DNA of 64,000 nt from NCBI RefSeq assembly GCF_000296215.2, contig NZ_CP013949.1, forward strand, positions 2,845,501 through 2,909,500. Direction: 5' to 3'. The stretch's first letter is position 1. Every line of letters begins with the position of its first letter. The notes beneath the pieces were generated by a model. It did not search any database. It saw nothing but the letters and a program-made list of their open reading frames with translations, and was not told where the DNA came from. The translations under genes were made by a program, and so were the position numbers. Of this stretch, positions 15,872-25,475 are shown one piece after another. The stretch is from Bradyrhizobium sp. CCGE-LA001. Lineage in GTDB: Bacteria > Pseudomonadota > Alphaproteobacteria > Rhizobiales > Xanthobacteraceae.

Positions 15872-16957
15872 ATGGTCACCATTCAGGTCCAGAAGCTCAT
15901 CGACTTCGTCACCGAAGTCTTCGCGCATGCGCAATCCTCACCCGAAGAAGCCAGGCGCATCGCCACCTATCTCACCACCGCGAATCTGACCGGCCACGAC
16001 AGTCACGGCGTGATCCGAGTGCCCGTCTACATCCGCTGGCAGAAGACCGGCTCGGTCGTGCCCAACCAGAACGCGGAGGTGGTGCTCGACACGCCGTCGC
16101 TCGCAGTGGTCGACGGCAAGTTCGGCTATGGCCAGACCGTGACGCCACAGGCGGTCCGGATCGGCATCGAGAAGTGCAGGAAAGCGGGCCTCGCCGCGGT
16201 CGCATTGCGCAATGCCGGCCATATCGGCCGTGTCGGCGATTGGGCCGAGATGGCCGCGGCCGAAGGTCTCATCTCGATCCATTTCGTCAACGCTGCGGGC
16301 TCGCTGCTGGTGGCGCCGTTCGGCGGCGTCGAGAAGCGGCTGTCGACCGCGCCATACTGCGTCGGCATCCCGCGCGAAGGCCAAGACCCGATCGTGCTTG
16401 ATTTTGCCACTTCGGTCGTCGCCGAGGGCAAGGTGCTGGTCGCAAGCCGCGGCGGCAAGAAGCTGCCGAAGGGCGCGCTGGTCGATTCCGACGGGACCTT
16501 GAGCGAGGACCCGGTCGTGCTCTACGGGCCGTTCACCCCTGACGGGCCGCGCGATCACACCAAGGGCACCGGCGCCATCCGCGCCTTCGGCGAGCACAAG
16601 GGCTCGGGCCTAGCCTTCATGTGCGAGCTCCTGGGCGGGGCCTTGACCGGAACCGGGGCGACATCGGGCGGGCGACGCTTTGCCAACGGCATGCTGGCGT
16701 TCTATGTCGATCCGAAGGTGGTCGACACCTCCAACCTGTTCGACGGCGAAGTCTCGCGCTATGTCGATTTCATCCGCGCCACCAAGCCGATGGCTGGGGT
16801 CGATCAGGTGCTGATTCCCGGCGATCCCGAGCGGAAAACCCGCAGCGATCGGACCCGGAACGGCATCCCCTTGCCGGATGACACCTGGGCGGCAATAGTG
16901 AACACAGCCCGCGAGGTCGGCATCAGCGAAGTCAGCATCCAGAGCGCGACCGCATAG
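15872..16957 (+). CDS. Malate/L-lactate dehydrogenase-type (LDH2 family) oxidoreductase
   Basis: The 361-residue product belongs to the LDH2/MDG2 family of NAD(P)-dependent oxidoreductases, which is unrelated to Rossmann-fold malate dehydrogenases. It shows GHDSHGVIRVP with the catalytic His, the GKFGYGQ segment, VALRNAGHIGRVGDWAEMAA, LDFATSVVAEGKV and GEHKGSGLAFMCELLGGALTG. Members oxidise 2-hydroxy acids such as malate, sulfolactate, ureidoglycolate or sugar-derived acids. It precedes the aldolase and dehydratase genes, which suggests a role in 2-hydroxy/2-oxo acid metabolism. The real substrate cannot be read. Confidence 0.9.
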   Translation: MVTIQVQKLIDFVTEVFAHAQSSPEEARRIATYLTTANLTGHDSHGVIRVPVYIRWQKTGSVVPNQNAEVVLDTPSLAVVDGKFGYGQTVTPQAVRIGIEKCRKAGLAAVALRNAGHIGRVGDWAEMAAAEGLISIHFVNAAGSLLVAPFGGVEKRLSTAPYCVGIPREGQDPIVLDFATSVVAEGKVLVASRGGKKLPKGALVDSDGTLSEDPVVLYGPFTPDGPRDHTKGTGAIRAFGEHKGSGLAFMCELLGGALTGTGATSGGRRFANGMLAFYVDPKVVDTSNLFDGEVSRYVDFIRATKPMAGVDQVLIPGDPERKTRSDRTRNGIPLPDDTWAAIVNTAREVGISEVSIQSATA

Positions 16958-17085
16958 GTCTTGCGCCATTGCGAGCGTAGCGCGGCGGCCCGGTTCGCGG
17001 TAACAGCTGGTCGTGCTGTCGCGGCGCTCGTCATGGTGACGATGGTCCAAATAACACGGTCCAAACAACAAAGAAGGAAGGCAAC

Positions 17086-17862
17086 GTGGCGAACAAGGTC
17101 AAGGAAATCTGGAAGTCGGGCAAGGCCGTGGTCAACGCGTGGCTCGCTATACCCTCCGGCTTCTCGGCCGAGATGATCGCGCAATGCGGCTTCGACAGCG
17201 TCACCGTCGACATGCAGCACGGCGTGCAGGATTATCTGTCGATGGTCCAGTGCTTCCAGGCCATGGACAAGCATCCGGTCACGCCGATGGTTCGCGTGCC
17301 CTGGAACGAGCCCGGCATCATCGGCAAGGTCCTCGACGGCGGCGCCTATGGCGTGATCTGCCCGATGGTCAATACGCCGCAGGAAGCCAGGAACCTGGTC
17401 TCCTATTCGAAATATCCGCCGCAGGGCGTGCGCTCCAACGGCCCGATCCGCGCCGGCATGTACGGCACCGCGGGTTCCTACCAGAAGACCGCGAATGCCG
17501 ACACCATCCTGCTGCCGATGATGGAGACGAAGACGGCAGTCGAGAACATGGAAGCGATCCTCGACGTCGAAGGCATCGACGGCGTCTATATCGGCCCGTC
17601 CGACCTCGGCTTCTCCTACGGCCTCGAGCCGAAGCTCGACCGCAGTGAGCCGGAGATCCTCGCGATCTACGAGAAGATCATCAAGGAGTGCGGCAAGCGC
17701 GGCCTCAACCCGGGCATCCATTGCAGCGGCGCCGAAGGCGCAGCGCGCGCCATTAACATGGGCTTCAAGCTCGTCACGCTCTCGAACGAGGTCGGCCTGA
17801 TGACGACCTACGCCAAGATGCAGGTGAATGCGACCCGCAAGGATTCGGGCGGCAAGGCTTAA
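17086..17862 (+). CDS. hpaI: HpcH/HpaI-type aldolase (4-hydroxy-2-oxoheptanedioate aldolase family)
   Basis: The 258-residue product is a class II pyruvate aldolase. It has the substrate-loop signature DMQHG, the metal-binding PMMETKTAVENMEAIL and GIDGVYIGPSDLGFSYG. It would split a 4-hydroxy-2-oxo acid into pyruvate and an aldehyde. With hpaH and hpaF nearby, 4-hydroxy-2-oxoheptane-1,7-dioate is the natural guess, but its position between LDH2 and UxaA-type genes also fits a sugar-acid aldolase. The start is a GTG with GAAGGAAG just upstream. Confidence 0.85.
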   Translation: MANKVKEIWKSGKAVVNAWLAIPSGFSAEMIAQCGFDSVTVDMQHGVQDYLSMVQCFQAMDKHPVTPMVRVPWNEPGIIGKVLDGGAYGVICPMVNTPQEARNLVSYSKYPPQGVRSNGPIRAGMYGTAGSYQKTANADTILLPMMETKTAVENMEAILDVEGIDGVYIGPSDLGFSYGLEPKLDRSEPEILAIYEKIIKECGKRGLNPGIHCSGAEGAARAINMGFKLVTLSNEVGLMTTYAKMQVNATRKDSGGKA

Positions 17863-17868
17863 GCACTT

Positions 17869-17942
17869 GCGAATGGCGAATGGGGAGTAGCGAATAGTGC
17901 TGCTCCCCTTTTTCCATTCGCCACTCACCATTCGCTATTCGC
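17869..17942. repeat. Palindromic intergenic repeat, copy 2 of 3
   Basis: It begins GCGAATGGCGAATGGGGAGT and folds back onto CCATTCGCCACTCACCATTC, the same family as 4299-4363 and 19490-19560. It fills the whole gap between the aldolase and UxaA-type genes, so read-through transcripts would carry a strong hairpin here. Confidence 0.75.
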
Positions 17943-17960
17943 CTCCGAAGGAGATTTGCC

Positions 17961-19484
17961 ATGACCATCAGCCCTGTCATCCGCCTGCATCCCGATGATG
18001 GCGTGCTGATCGCGCGGGCGAGCCTGCCGCCGGGCACGGTGGTCGCCGACGGCGTGACCACGGTCGAGCGCATTCCCTCCGGCCACAAGGTCGCGATCAA
18101 GCCGATCGCAATGGGCCAGCCGGTCAAGCGCTACGGCCAGATCATCGGCTTTGCGACTCAAGCCATCGCGCCGGGCCAGCACGTGCACACGCAGAATTGC
18201 GGCATGGGCGATTTCGCCAAGGACTATGCGTATTGTGCCGACGTCAAGCCGACGCCGAACTTCGACCTGCCGGCGACCTTCGAAGGCATTCGCCGTCCGG
18301 ACGGCCGCGTCGCCACGCGCAACTATATCGGCATTCTCACTTCGGTGAATTGCAGCGCGCATGTGGCGAGCCTGGTCGCCGACGTCTTCAAGAAGAATCC
18401 CTTCACCGGCGACAATCCGCTCGCCGATTTCCCCAACGTCGACGGCGTGGTCGCGCTGACCCACAAGACCGGCTGCGGCATGACGCAGAACGAGCCGCTT
18501 GCGCTGCTCCGCCGCACGCTCGGCGGCTACGCGCGGCACGTCAATTTCTCCCACGTTATCGTGCTCGGCCTCGGCTGCGAGGTGAACCAGATCGGCGGCC
18601 TGATGGAGGAGCAGAAGCTCGCCGGGCGCCTGCGCGCGATGGACATCCAGGAGGTCGGCGGCACCCGCAAGACTGTCGAGGCGGGCATCGCCTTCGTGCG
18701 CGAGGCGCTGGCCGACGCCAACAAGGTCAAGCGCGAGAGCGTGCCGGCGAGCGAGCTCACCGTGGCGCTGCAATGCGGCGGCTCGGACGGCTATTCCGGC
18801 GTATCCGCCAATCCCGCGCTCGGCGCGGCCAGTGACCTCATCGTGCGCCATGGCGGCACCGTGATCCTGTCGGAGACGCCGGAGACCTATGGCGCCGAAC
18901 ATTTGCTGACGCGCCGCGCCGTCAGCCGCGAGGTCGGCGAGAAGCTGGTCGATCTCATGCGCTGGTGGGACGAATACACGACGCGTGAAGGCGCCGAGAT
19001 GAATGCGAATCCGAGCCCCGGCAACAAGGCCGGCGGCCTCACCACCATTCTCGAGAAATCGCTCGGCGCGATGGCGAAGGCCGGCACCACCAATCTCGTC
19101 GAGGTGCTACGCTACGCCGAACCCATCACCAAGAAGGGTTTCGTCTTCATGGACACCCCCGGCTACGATCCCGTGGCCGCAACCGGCCAGGTCGCAGGCG
19201 GCGCCAATCTCGTCTGCTTCACAACAGGACGCGGCAGCGTGTTTGGCTGCAAGCCGGCGCCCTCGATCAAGCTCGCCACCAACACGCCGATGTACAAGCG
19301 CATGGAAGAGGACATGGACGTCAATTGCGGCACCATCCTCGAAGGCGAGGAGAGCGTCGAGCAGTGCGGCCAGCGCATCTTCGAGCTCATCCTCAAGACC
19401 GCATCGGGCCAGCCGACCAAGAGCGAGAGCTTCGATTTCGGAGGCGCCGAGTTCGCGCCCTGGGTGCTGGGCGCAACGATGTGA
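17961..19484 (+). CDS. Altronate/galactarate dehydratase family (UxaA type)
   Basis: The 507-residue product has the full UxaA/GarD layout. An N-terminal SAF-like domain of about 95 residues ends near HTQNCGMGDF, followed by the large domain with RPDGRVATRNYIGI, HKTGCGM, LGLGCEVNQI, ETPETYGAEHLL, NPSPGNKAGGLTTILEKSLG and NCGTILEGEES. These enzymes dehydrate hexonic or hexaric acids to 2-keto-3-deoxy acids, using iron bound by conserved Cys/His. A strong AAGGAG precedes the ATG. The 2-oxo-3-deoxy product could feed the upstream HpaI-type aldolase. Confidence 0.9.
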   Translation: MTISPVIRLHPDDGVLIARASLPPGTVVADGVTTVERIPSGHKVAIKPIAMGQPVKRYGQIIGFATQAIAPGQHVHTQNCGMGDFAKDYAYCADVKPTPNFDLPATFEGIRRPDGRVATRNYIGILTSVNCSAHVASLVADVFKKNPFTGDNPLADFPNVDGVVALTHKTGCGMTQNEPLALLRRTLGGYARHVNFSHVIVLGLGCEVNQIGGLMEEQKLAGRLRAMDIQEVGGTRKTVEAGIAFVREALADANKVKRESVPASELTVALQCGGSDGYSGVSANPALGAASDLIVRHGGTVILSETPETYGAEHLLTRRAVSREVGEKLVDLMRWWDEYTTREGAEMNANPSPGNKAGGLTTILEKSLGAMAKAGTTNLVEVLRYAEPITKKGFVFMDTPGYDPVAATGQVAGGANLVCFTTGRGSVFGCKPAPSIKLATNTPMYKRMEEDMDVNCGTILEGEESVEQCGQRIFELILKTASGQPTKSESFDFGGAEFAPWVLGATM

Positions 19485-19489
19485 GCGGG

Positions 19490-19560
19490 GCGAATGGCGA
19501 ATAGGGAGTAGCGAATAGCCTGCTCGAACGTCTATTCGCCATTCGCCACTCACTATTCGC
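19490..19560. repeat. Palindromic intergenic repeat, copy 3 of 3
   Basis: GCGAATGGCGAATAGGGAGT at the left and CGCCATTCGCCACTCACTAT at the right form a long imperfect hairpin of the same family as 4299-4363 and 17869-17942. It directly follows the UxaA-type stop. Confidence 0.75.
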
Positions 19561-19652
19561 CCGTGCTGTAGGCACGCACTGCCCGTTGTTAGTGCTTGAT
19601 CGAGGTCACTAGCGGTGTTCTGCTCAAAAATGCTGCTGGAGCACCGCACCCC

Positions 19653-22600
19653 GTGTCGATCTACGTCGCATTGCATCACGTCACGCACTACAAGTACGAC
19701 CGTCCGATCGATCTCGGTCCGCAGACCATCCGGCTACGGCCGGCGCCGCATACGCGCACACCCATCCTGAGCTATTCGCTCAAGGTCACACCCTCCAATC
19801 ATTTCGTGAACTGGCAGCAGGATCCGCAGGGCAACTGGCTCGCGCGCTACGTCTTTCCGGAAAAGACGACCGAGCTGAAATTCGAGGTCGACTTCACGGC
19901 GCAGATGACGGTGGTCAATCCGTTCGACTTCTTCGTCGAGCCCTACGCCGACAGCTTTCCGTTCGAGTACCCCGAGGATCTGAAGACGGAGCTCGCGCCG
20001 TATCTCGAGACCATCAAGCCCGATCGTCTGTTCGCGCAATATCTCGATACGATCCCGCAGGAAGCCCCGAACACCGTCAACTTCCTGGTCGAGCTCAATC
20101 GCGAGCTGCAGAAGAAGGTTCGTTACATCATCCGCATGGAGCCGGGCGTGCAGACGCCGGAGGAGACGCTTGCCTCCGGCGCCGGGTCGTGCCGCGACTC
20201 CGCCTGGCTCCTGATTCAGACGCTGCGTCATCTCGGTCTCGCGGCGCGGTTCGTCTCCGGCTACCTCGTCCAGATCCGTCCGGACATCGATCCGATCGAG
20301 GGACCGCCGGAGGTGGAGACCGACTTCACCGACCTGCACGCTTGGGCCGAAGTCTATCTGCCGGGCGCGGGCTGGGTCGGGTTCGATGCGACCTCCGGCA
20401 TGCTCGCGGGCGAAGGGCACATCCCGGTCGCGGCAACGCCGCATTATCGCTCCGCCGCGCCGATCTCCGGCGGCGCCGGTTTTGCCGAGGTCGAGTTCGC
20501 CTTCGACATGAGCGTGAAGCGCATCCGCGAGGCGCCGCGCATCACAAAGCCGTTCTCCGACGAATCCTGGGCGCGGCTCGACGATCTCGGCGAGCAGGTC
20601 GACGGCGATCTCGCCAGCGCCGACGTGCGGCTCACCATGGGCGGCGAGCCCACCTTCGTCTCGGTCGACGATCTCGAAGCCGGCGAGTGGAATACCGAAG
20701 CGGTCGGCCCGACCAAGCGCGCGCTCGGCGACGATCTGATCCGCCGGCTGCGCACGCGCTTTGCGCCCGGCGGCCTGCTGCATTACGGCCAGGGCAAATG
20801 GTATCCCGGCGAGAGCCTGCCGCGCTGGGCCTTCGGCCTGTACTGGCGCAAGGACGGCGTGCCGATCTGGAAGAACGCCGATCTCATCGCGAAGATCGCG
20901 AATCCACGGCGGCCGGAGGTCAGGGACGCCGAAGCCTTCATGGAAGGTACCGCCGCGCGGCTCGGGCTCGACCTCGGCTACATCATGCCCGCCTATGAGG
21001 ATCCGGCCTATTGGCTGCAGAAGGAAGCCGAGCTTCCGGTCAACGTCGATCCCACCGATTCCAAACTGTCGGATCCCGAAGCGCGCGCGCGGATGGCGCG
21101 GGTGTTCGACCAGGGCCTCAACACGCCGCGCGGCTTCGTGCTGCCGATCCAGCGCTGGAATGCCCCGCCGCGCTGGCGCAGCGAACGCTGGCCGCTCCGG
21201 CGCAACCATCTGTTCCTGATGCCGGGCGACTCGCCTCTCGGCTTGCGCCTGCCGATCGGCTCGCTCGGCTACGTCCCTCCCAACCAATATCCCTACGTCG
21301 TCGAGCAGGACCCGATGGAGGCGCGGGGCAAGCTGCCGGTGTTCACACTTCCCGCGCGTCCGGAAGCGCCGCCGCGGCTCGAGCCCGAGCATCTCAACAC
21401 CTCGGTCCCGGTACGTACCGCGATGTCGGTCGAAGTCCGCGACGGTGTGCTCTGCGCCTTCATGCCGCCCGTCGAGCGCATCGAGGATTATCTCGAATTG
21501 GTCTCGGCGCTCGAAGCCACCGCCGAGGAGATGCAGCTCCCTGTTCATGTCGAAGGCTATCCGCCGCCGTTCGATCCGCGCATCGAGGTCATCAAGGTGA
21601 CGCCCGATCCTGGAGTCATCGAGATCAACATTCAGCCGGCCAGGAGTTGGCGCGATGCCGTCGAGATCACCTCCGGCCTGTACGAGGACGCCGGCAAGGT
21701 TCGTCTCGGCGCCAACCGTTTCCTGGTCGACGGCCGCCACACCGGCACCGGCGGCGGCAATCACGTCGTGGTCGGCGGTTCGAGCCCTCAGGATTCGCCG
21801 TTCCTGCGCCGGCCGGATCTGCTGAAGAGTTTGGTCCTGTACTGGCAGCGCCATCCGTCGCTGTCCTATTTCTTCTCCGGTCTCTTCATCGGCCCGACCA
21901 GCCAGGCGCCGCGCATCGACGAGGCCCGCCACGACAGCATCTACGAACTCGAGATCGCGCTCTCGCACGTGCCGCCGCCGGGCTATCAGACGCCGCTATG
22001 GCTGGTGGACCGGCTGTTCCGGCATCTGCTCGTCGACATCACCGGCAACACCCATCGCGCCGAGATCTGCATCGACAAGCTCTATTCGCCTGACGGCCCC
22101 ACGGGGCGGCTCGGCCTCGTCGAATTTCGCGCGCTCGAAATGCCGCCCGATCCGCGCATGTCGCTGGCGCAGCAGCTCCTGATCCGCGCGCTAATCGCAA
22201 AATTCTGGCGCGAGCCGCAACAGGGCAAGTTCGTGCGCTGGGGCACCGCACTGCATGATCGCTTCATGCTGCCGCATTTCATCTGGGACGATTTTCTCGA
22301 TGTGCTCGGCGAGCTGAAGCAGTTCGGCTACCCGTTCGAGCCGGAATGGTATCTGGCCCAGCTCGAATTCCGCTTTCCCGCCTTCGGCCGGGTGCATCAT
22401 GGCGGAGTCACGCTGGAGCTGCGCCAGGCGCTGGAGCCCTGGCACGTGCTCGGCGAGGAGGGCTCGGCCGGCGGCACCGTGCGCTATGTCGACTCGTCCG
22501 TCGAGCGGCTCCAGGTCAAGGCGGAAGGCTTCGTCGAGGGCCGCCACATCGTCACCTGCAATGGCCGCCGCCTGCCGATGACTTCGACGGGACGCTCGGG

Positions 22601-22922
22601 CGAGGCGGTGGCCGGCGTCCGCTTCAAGGCCTGGCAGCCGGCCTCGGGCCTGCACCCGACCATCCCGGTCCACGCGCCCCTGACCTTCGATCTCATCGAT
22701 AGCTGGAACGGCCGCTCGCTCGGCGGCTGCGTCTACCACGTCGCCCATCCCGGCGGCCGCAACTACGACACCAAGCCGGTCAACACCTACGAGGCCGAGG
22801 CGCGGCGGCTGGCGCGCTTCCAGGACCACGGCCACACGCCGGGGCCGATCCAGCCGCCGCCCGAGGAACGCACAAATGAGTTTCCGCTGACCCTCGACTT
22901 GCGGACCCCGCTCCTGCAATGA
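19653..22922 (+). CDS. Transglutaminase-like / DUF2126 (putative amidoligase) fusion protein
   Basis: The 1089-residue product joins two parts. Residues 1 to about 290 form a transglutaminase-type papain-like domain with its N-terminal partner. The triad is Cys180 (GAGSCRDSAW), His229 (DLHAWAEVYLPG) and Asp245 (GFDATSG). From about 325 (MGGEPTFVSVDD) to the end is DUF2126, a domain described in Pfam as a putative amidoligase. The family's biological product is unknown. It heads an operon with an ATP-grasp/alpha-E protein and a second transglutaminase. No signal peptide is seen, so it is probably cytoplasmic. I chose the GTG at 19653, giving MSIYVALHHVTHYKYDRP, because the longer TTG start adds a non-conserved leader. 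Confidence 0.9.
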   Translation: MSIYVALHHVTHYKYDRPIDLGPQTIRLRPAPHTRTPILSYSLKVTPSNHFVNWQQDPQGNWLARYVFPEKTTELKFEVDFTAQMTVVNPFDFFVEPYADSFPFEYPEDLKTELAPYLETIKPDRLFAQYLDTIPQEAPNTVNFLVELNRELQKKVRYIIRMEPGVQTPEETLASGAGSCRDSAWLLIQTLRHLGLAARFVSGYLVQIRPDIDPIEGPPEVETDFTDLHAWAEVYLPGAGWVGFDATSGMLAGEGHIPVAATPHYRSAAPISGGAGFAEVEFAFDMSVKRIREAPRITKPFSDESWARLDDLGEQVDGDLASADVRLTMGGEPTFVSVDDLEAGEWNTEAVGPTKRALGDDLIRRLRTRFAPGGLLHYGQGKWYPGESLPRWAFGLYWRKDGVPIWKNADLIAKIANPRRPEVRDAEAFMEGTAARLGLDLGYIMPAYEDPAYWLQKEAELPVNVDPTDSKLSDPEARARMARVFDQGLNTPRGFVLPIQRWNAPPRWRSERWPLRRNHLFLMPGDSPLGLRLPIGSLGYVPPNQYPYVVEQDPMEARGKLPVFTLPARPEAPPRLEPEHLNTSVPVRTAMSVEVRDGVLCAFMPPVERIEDYLELVSALEATAEEMQLPVHVEGYPPPFDPRIEVIKVTPDPGVIEINIQPARSWRDAVEITSGLYEDAGKVRLGANRFLVDGRHTGTGGGNHVVVGGSSPQDSPFLRRPDLLKSLVLYWQRHPSLSYFFSGLFIGPTSQAPRIDEARHDSIYELEIALSHVPPPGYQTPLWLVDRLFRHLLVDITGNTHRAEICIDKLYSPDGPTGRLGLVEFRALEMPPDPRMSLAQQLLIRALIAKFWREPQQGKFVRWGTALHDRFMLPHFIWDDFLDVLGELKQFGYPFEPEWYLAQLEFRFPAFGRVHHGGVTLELRQALEPWHVLGEEGSAGGTVRYVDSSVERLQVKAEGFVEGRHIVTCNGRRLPMTSTGRSGEAVAGVRFKAWQPASGLHPTIPVHAPLTFDLIDSWNGRSLGGCVYHVAHPGGRNYDTKPVNTYEAEARRLARFQDHGHTPGPIQPPPEERTNEFPLTLDLRTPLLQ

Positions 22923-22949
22923 GTATGATGGTGGGGCAGGGAGAGGCGC

Positions 22950-25475
22950 ATGGGCGAGGGCGCAGCCGAACAGGACGACAAGGCGGGCCGGGCGAAAGGC
23001 CAGCGTGAAGGCCAGCGCCGTCTCGCGCAATGGGTCCGCGACTATCGCCGCCTGCCCGGTATTCCCGATGAGTTCCTCGGGCCCGACGGCGCCCCGCGGG
23101 CGGTCTGGAGCCGCTTCTTCGATGCCTTCGGCGCGCTCGCGCCGGACGAGGTCGAGCGGCGCTTCGCCATGGCCGACCGTCATCTGCGCGAGGCCGGCGT
23201 CACCTACCGCGCCCCCGGCGACAGCGCCGACCGGCCGTGGTCGGTGAGCCATCTGCCGCTCCTGATCGACGAGGCCGACTGGCGGCAGCTCTCCGCCGGC
23301 ATCACCCAGCGCGCCGAATTGCTGGAGCTCGTGCTCCGCGACATCTATGGCGAGGGCCGTCTCGTCGCCGAGGGCGCGCTGCCGGCGGCTGCGATCGCGG
23401 GCAGCCCCGAATATCTCCGCCCCGTCTGCGGCGTGCCGCCGCCGGGCGGGCGCTATCTCTCGATCTACGCCGCCGATGTCGGCCGCGGGCCCGATGGCCG
23501 CTGGTGGGTGCTCGGCGATCGCACCCAGGCGCCGTCAGGCGCGGGCTATGCGCTGGAGAACCGCCTCGTGCTCTCGCGCGCCTTCTCCGATCTGTACAAG
23601 TCGATGAACGTGCCGCGCGTCGCGCCGTTCTTCGAGGCCTTTCGCGACAGTCTGCGCGCGCGGGCCGATCGCGACGAGCCGCGCATCGGCGTGCTCTCCC
23701 CCGGCAGCTTCAGCGAGACCTATTTCGAGCATGCGACGCTGGCGCGCTATCTCGGCTTCCTGCTGGTCGAAGGCGATGATCTCGCCGTCAGCGAGAACCG
23801 CATCCACATCCGCACCGTTGCCGGTCTCAAGCGGCTCGACGTGCTGCTTCGCCGGGTCGATTCCAATTCACTCGATCCGCTCGAGCTCGATGCCTCCTCG
23901 CGGTTGGGGGTGCCCGGCCTGATCGATGTCCTGCGCAAGGACGGCGTCGTCGTCGCCAACATGCCGGGCTCGGGCGTGCCGGAGGCGCGGGCGCTGCTCG
24001 GCTTCCTGCCGGCGCTGAGCCGCCGCCTGCTCGGCGAGGAGCTGAAGATGCCGCATATCGCGACCTGGTGGTGCGGTCAGCGCGTCGCGCGAGACGAAGT
24101 GCTGGCGCGGCTCGACGAGGTCGCGATCGAAGGCGCCTACCGGCGCGGCGTGCCGGGCTTCGACAGCAACGGTCCGGTGCTCGCGAGCGAGCTCGAACCG
24201 AGCGAGCGCCAGCGCCTGGTCGAGGCCATCACCGCGCGCGGCATGGACTATGTCGGCCAGGAGGTGGTGCGGCTCTCGACCATGCCGGTGTGGGAGCAGG
24301 GCCAGCTCACGCCGCGCCCCTTCGTGCTGCGCGTGTTCGCGGCTGCCACGCCCGACGGCTGGGCCATCATGCCCGGCGGCTTCTGCCGGATCGCCGAGCA
24401 GGCCGATGCACGCGCGGTGTCGATGGGCGACGGCGCCCGCGCGGCCGATGTCTGGGTCGTCTCGGACAAACAGGTCTCGACCGCGACGCTGCTGCCGGCG
24501 ACCGACAAGGTGCGCATCCGCCGCATCGCCGGCGTGCTGCCGAGCCGCGCCGCCGACAATCTGTTCTGGCTCGGCCGCTATCTCGAACGCGCCGAGGCGA
24601 CGCTGCGTCTGGTGCGCGCGCTGGGTTCGCCGAGCGGGCCTAATAAGGGCACCGCCGCGTCGCTGCAATCGGCCGAACGCATCCAGCGCCTGCTGGTGGC
24701 CTGGGGCGCGATCTCGCAGACCTCGCGCACCGCGCCGGGCCGCATCGTTGCCGAAGCGCTCCAGAGCGAGACGCATTTCGGCTCGGCGCTGTCGCTTGTG
24801 CGCGCGGCGCAGCGTACCGCGACCTCGCTGCGCGAGCGCCTGTCGCCCGATGCCTGGCAGGTCATCACCGAGATGGCCGACCGTCTCGCCTACGAGGTCG
24901 AGGACGACGACAGCGTGGTGAGCGCGGCCGAGCTGACCTTGCAGGAGCTGGCGAGCTTTGCAGGGCTTGCGCAGGAGAACATGAACCGCGCCGCCGGCTG
25001 GCGCTTTCTCGACGTCGGCCGCCGCATCGAGCGCGCCATCAACACCACGCGCTTCACGCGCCAATTCGCCTATGACGAGGCCGGCGACGAGGATCTCGAC
25101 ATCCTGCTGACGCTGGTAGATTGCCAGATCACCTATCGCTCGCGTTACCTGCTGGCGCCGATCCTGGCGCCGGTGCGCGATCTCGCCGTGCTCGACGGCT
25201 ACAATCCGCGTTCGGTGGCGTTCCAGGTGACGACGCTGAACGAGCACATCGCCGCGCTGCCGAGCCTGAAGGAGCACGGCCTGATCGAGAAGCCGCAGCG
25301 GCTTGCGGTGGCGATGCAGGCGATGCTCGCGACCGCGGAGGCCGAGAAGCTCGAGGTCAAGACGCTGTTCGCGCTGGAGCAGGATCTGCTCAACCTCGCC
25401 GAGGCGATCGGACAGCACTACTTCCCGCACGGCCCCAATGCCAGCCGGCCGGAAAAGCTGACGGGGCTGGCGTGA
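22950..25475 (+). CDS. Circularly permuted ATP-grasp / alpha-E domain fusion protein
   Basis: The 841-residue product fuses two domains often encoded separately. Residues about 60-510 are a circularly permuted ATP-grasp domain, with the motifs GDRTQAPSGAGYALENRL, PGSFSETYFEHA, LLVEGDDL, PHIATWWCGQ and RPFVLRVF. Residues about 530-835 form the all-helical alpha-E domain beginning LPSRAADNLFWLGRYLERAE. ATP-grasp enzymes of this type are predicted peptide or amide ligases. It lies 27 bp after the transglutaminase-DUF2126 gene, and its TGA overlaps the GTG of the next gene, so the three products are likely made together. Confidence 0.92.
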   Translation: MGEGAAEQDDKAGRAKGQREGQRRLAQWVRDYRRLPGIPDEFLGPDGAPRAVWSRFFDAFGALAPDEVERRFAMADRHLREAGVTYRAPGDSADRPWSVSHLPLLIDEADWRQLSAGITQRAELLELVLRDIYGEGRLVAEGALPAAAIAGSPEYLRPVCGVPPPGGRYLSIYAADVGRGPDGRWWVLGDRTQAPSGAGYALENRLVLSRAFSDLYKSMNVPRVAPFFEAFRDSLRARADRDEPRIGVLSPGSFSETYFEHATLARYLGFLLVEGDDLAVSENRIHIRTVAGLKRLDVLLRRVDSNSLDPLELDASSRLGVPGLIDVLRKDGVVVANMPGSGVPEARALLGFLPALSRRLLGEELKMPHIATWWCGQRVARDEVLARLDEVAIEGAYRRGVPGFDSNGPVLASELEPSERQRLVEAITARGMDYVGQEVVRLSTMPVWEQGQLTPRPFVLRVFAAATPDGWAIMPGGFCRIAEQADARAVSMGDGARAADVWVVSDKQVSTATLLPATDKVRIRRIAGVLPSRAADNLFWLGRYLERAEATLRLVRALGSPSGPNKGTAASLQSAERIQRLLVAWGAISQTSRTAPGRIVAEALQSETHFGSALSLVRAAQRTATSLRERLSPDAWQVITEMADRLAYEVEDDDSVVSAAELTLQELASFAGLAQENMNRAAGWRFLDVGRRIERAINTTRFTRQFAYDEAGDEDLDILLTLVDCQITYRSRYLLAPILAPVRDLAVLDGYNPRSVAFQVTTLNEHIAALPSLKEHGLIEKPQRLAVAMQAMLATAEAEKLEVKTLFALEQDLLNLAEAIGQHYFPHGPNASRPEKLTGLA

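Noticed and set aside
19734..21968. Minus-strand open frame of 744 codons
   Set aside because: It is the mirror of the transglutaminase-DUF2126 gene, has no ribosome binding site, and its residues show no domain. The same holds for antisense frames at 23868-25430, 49417-50898 and 56694-58547.
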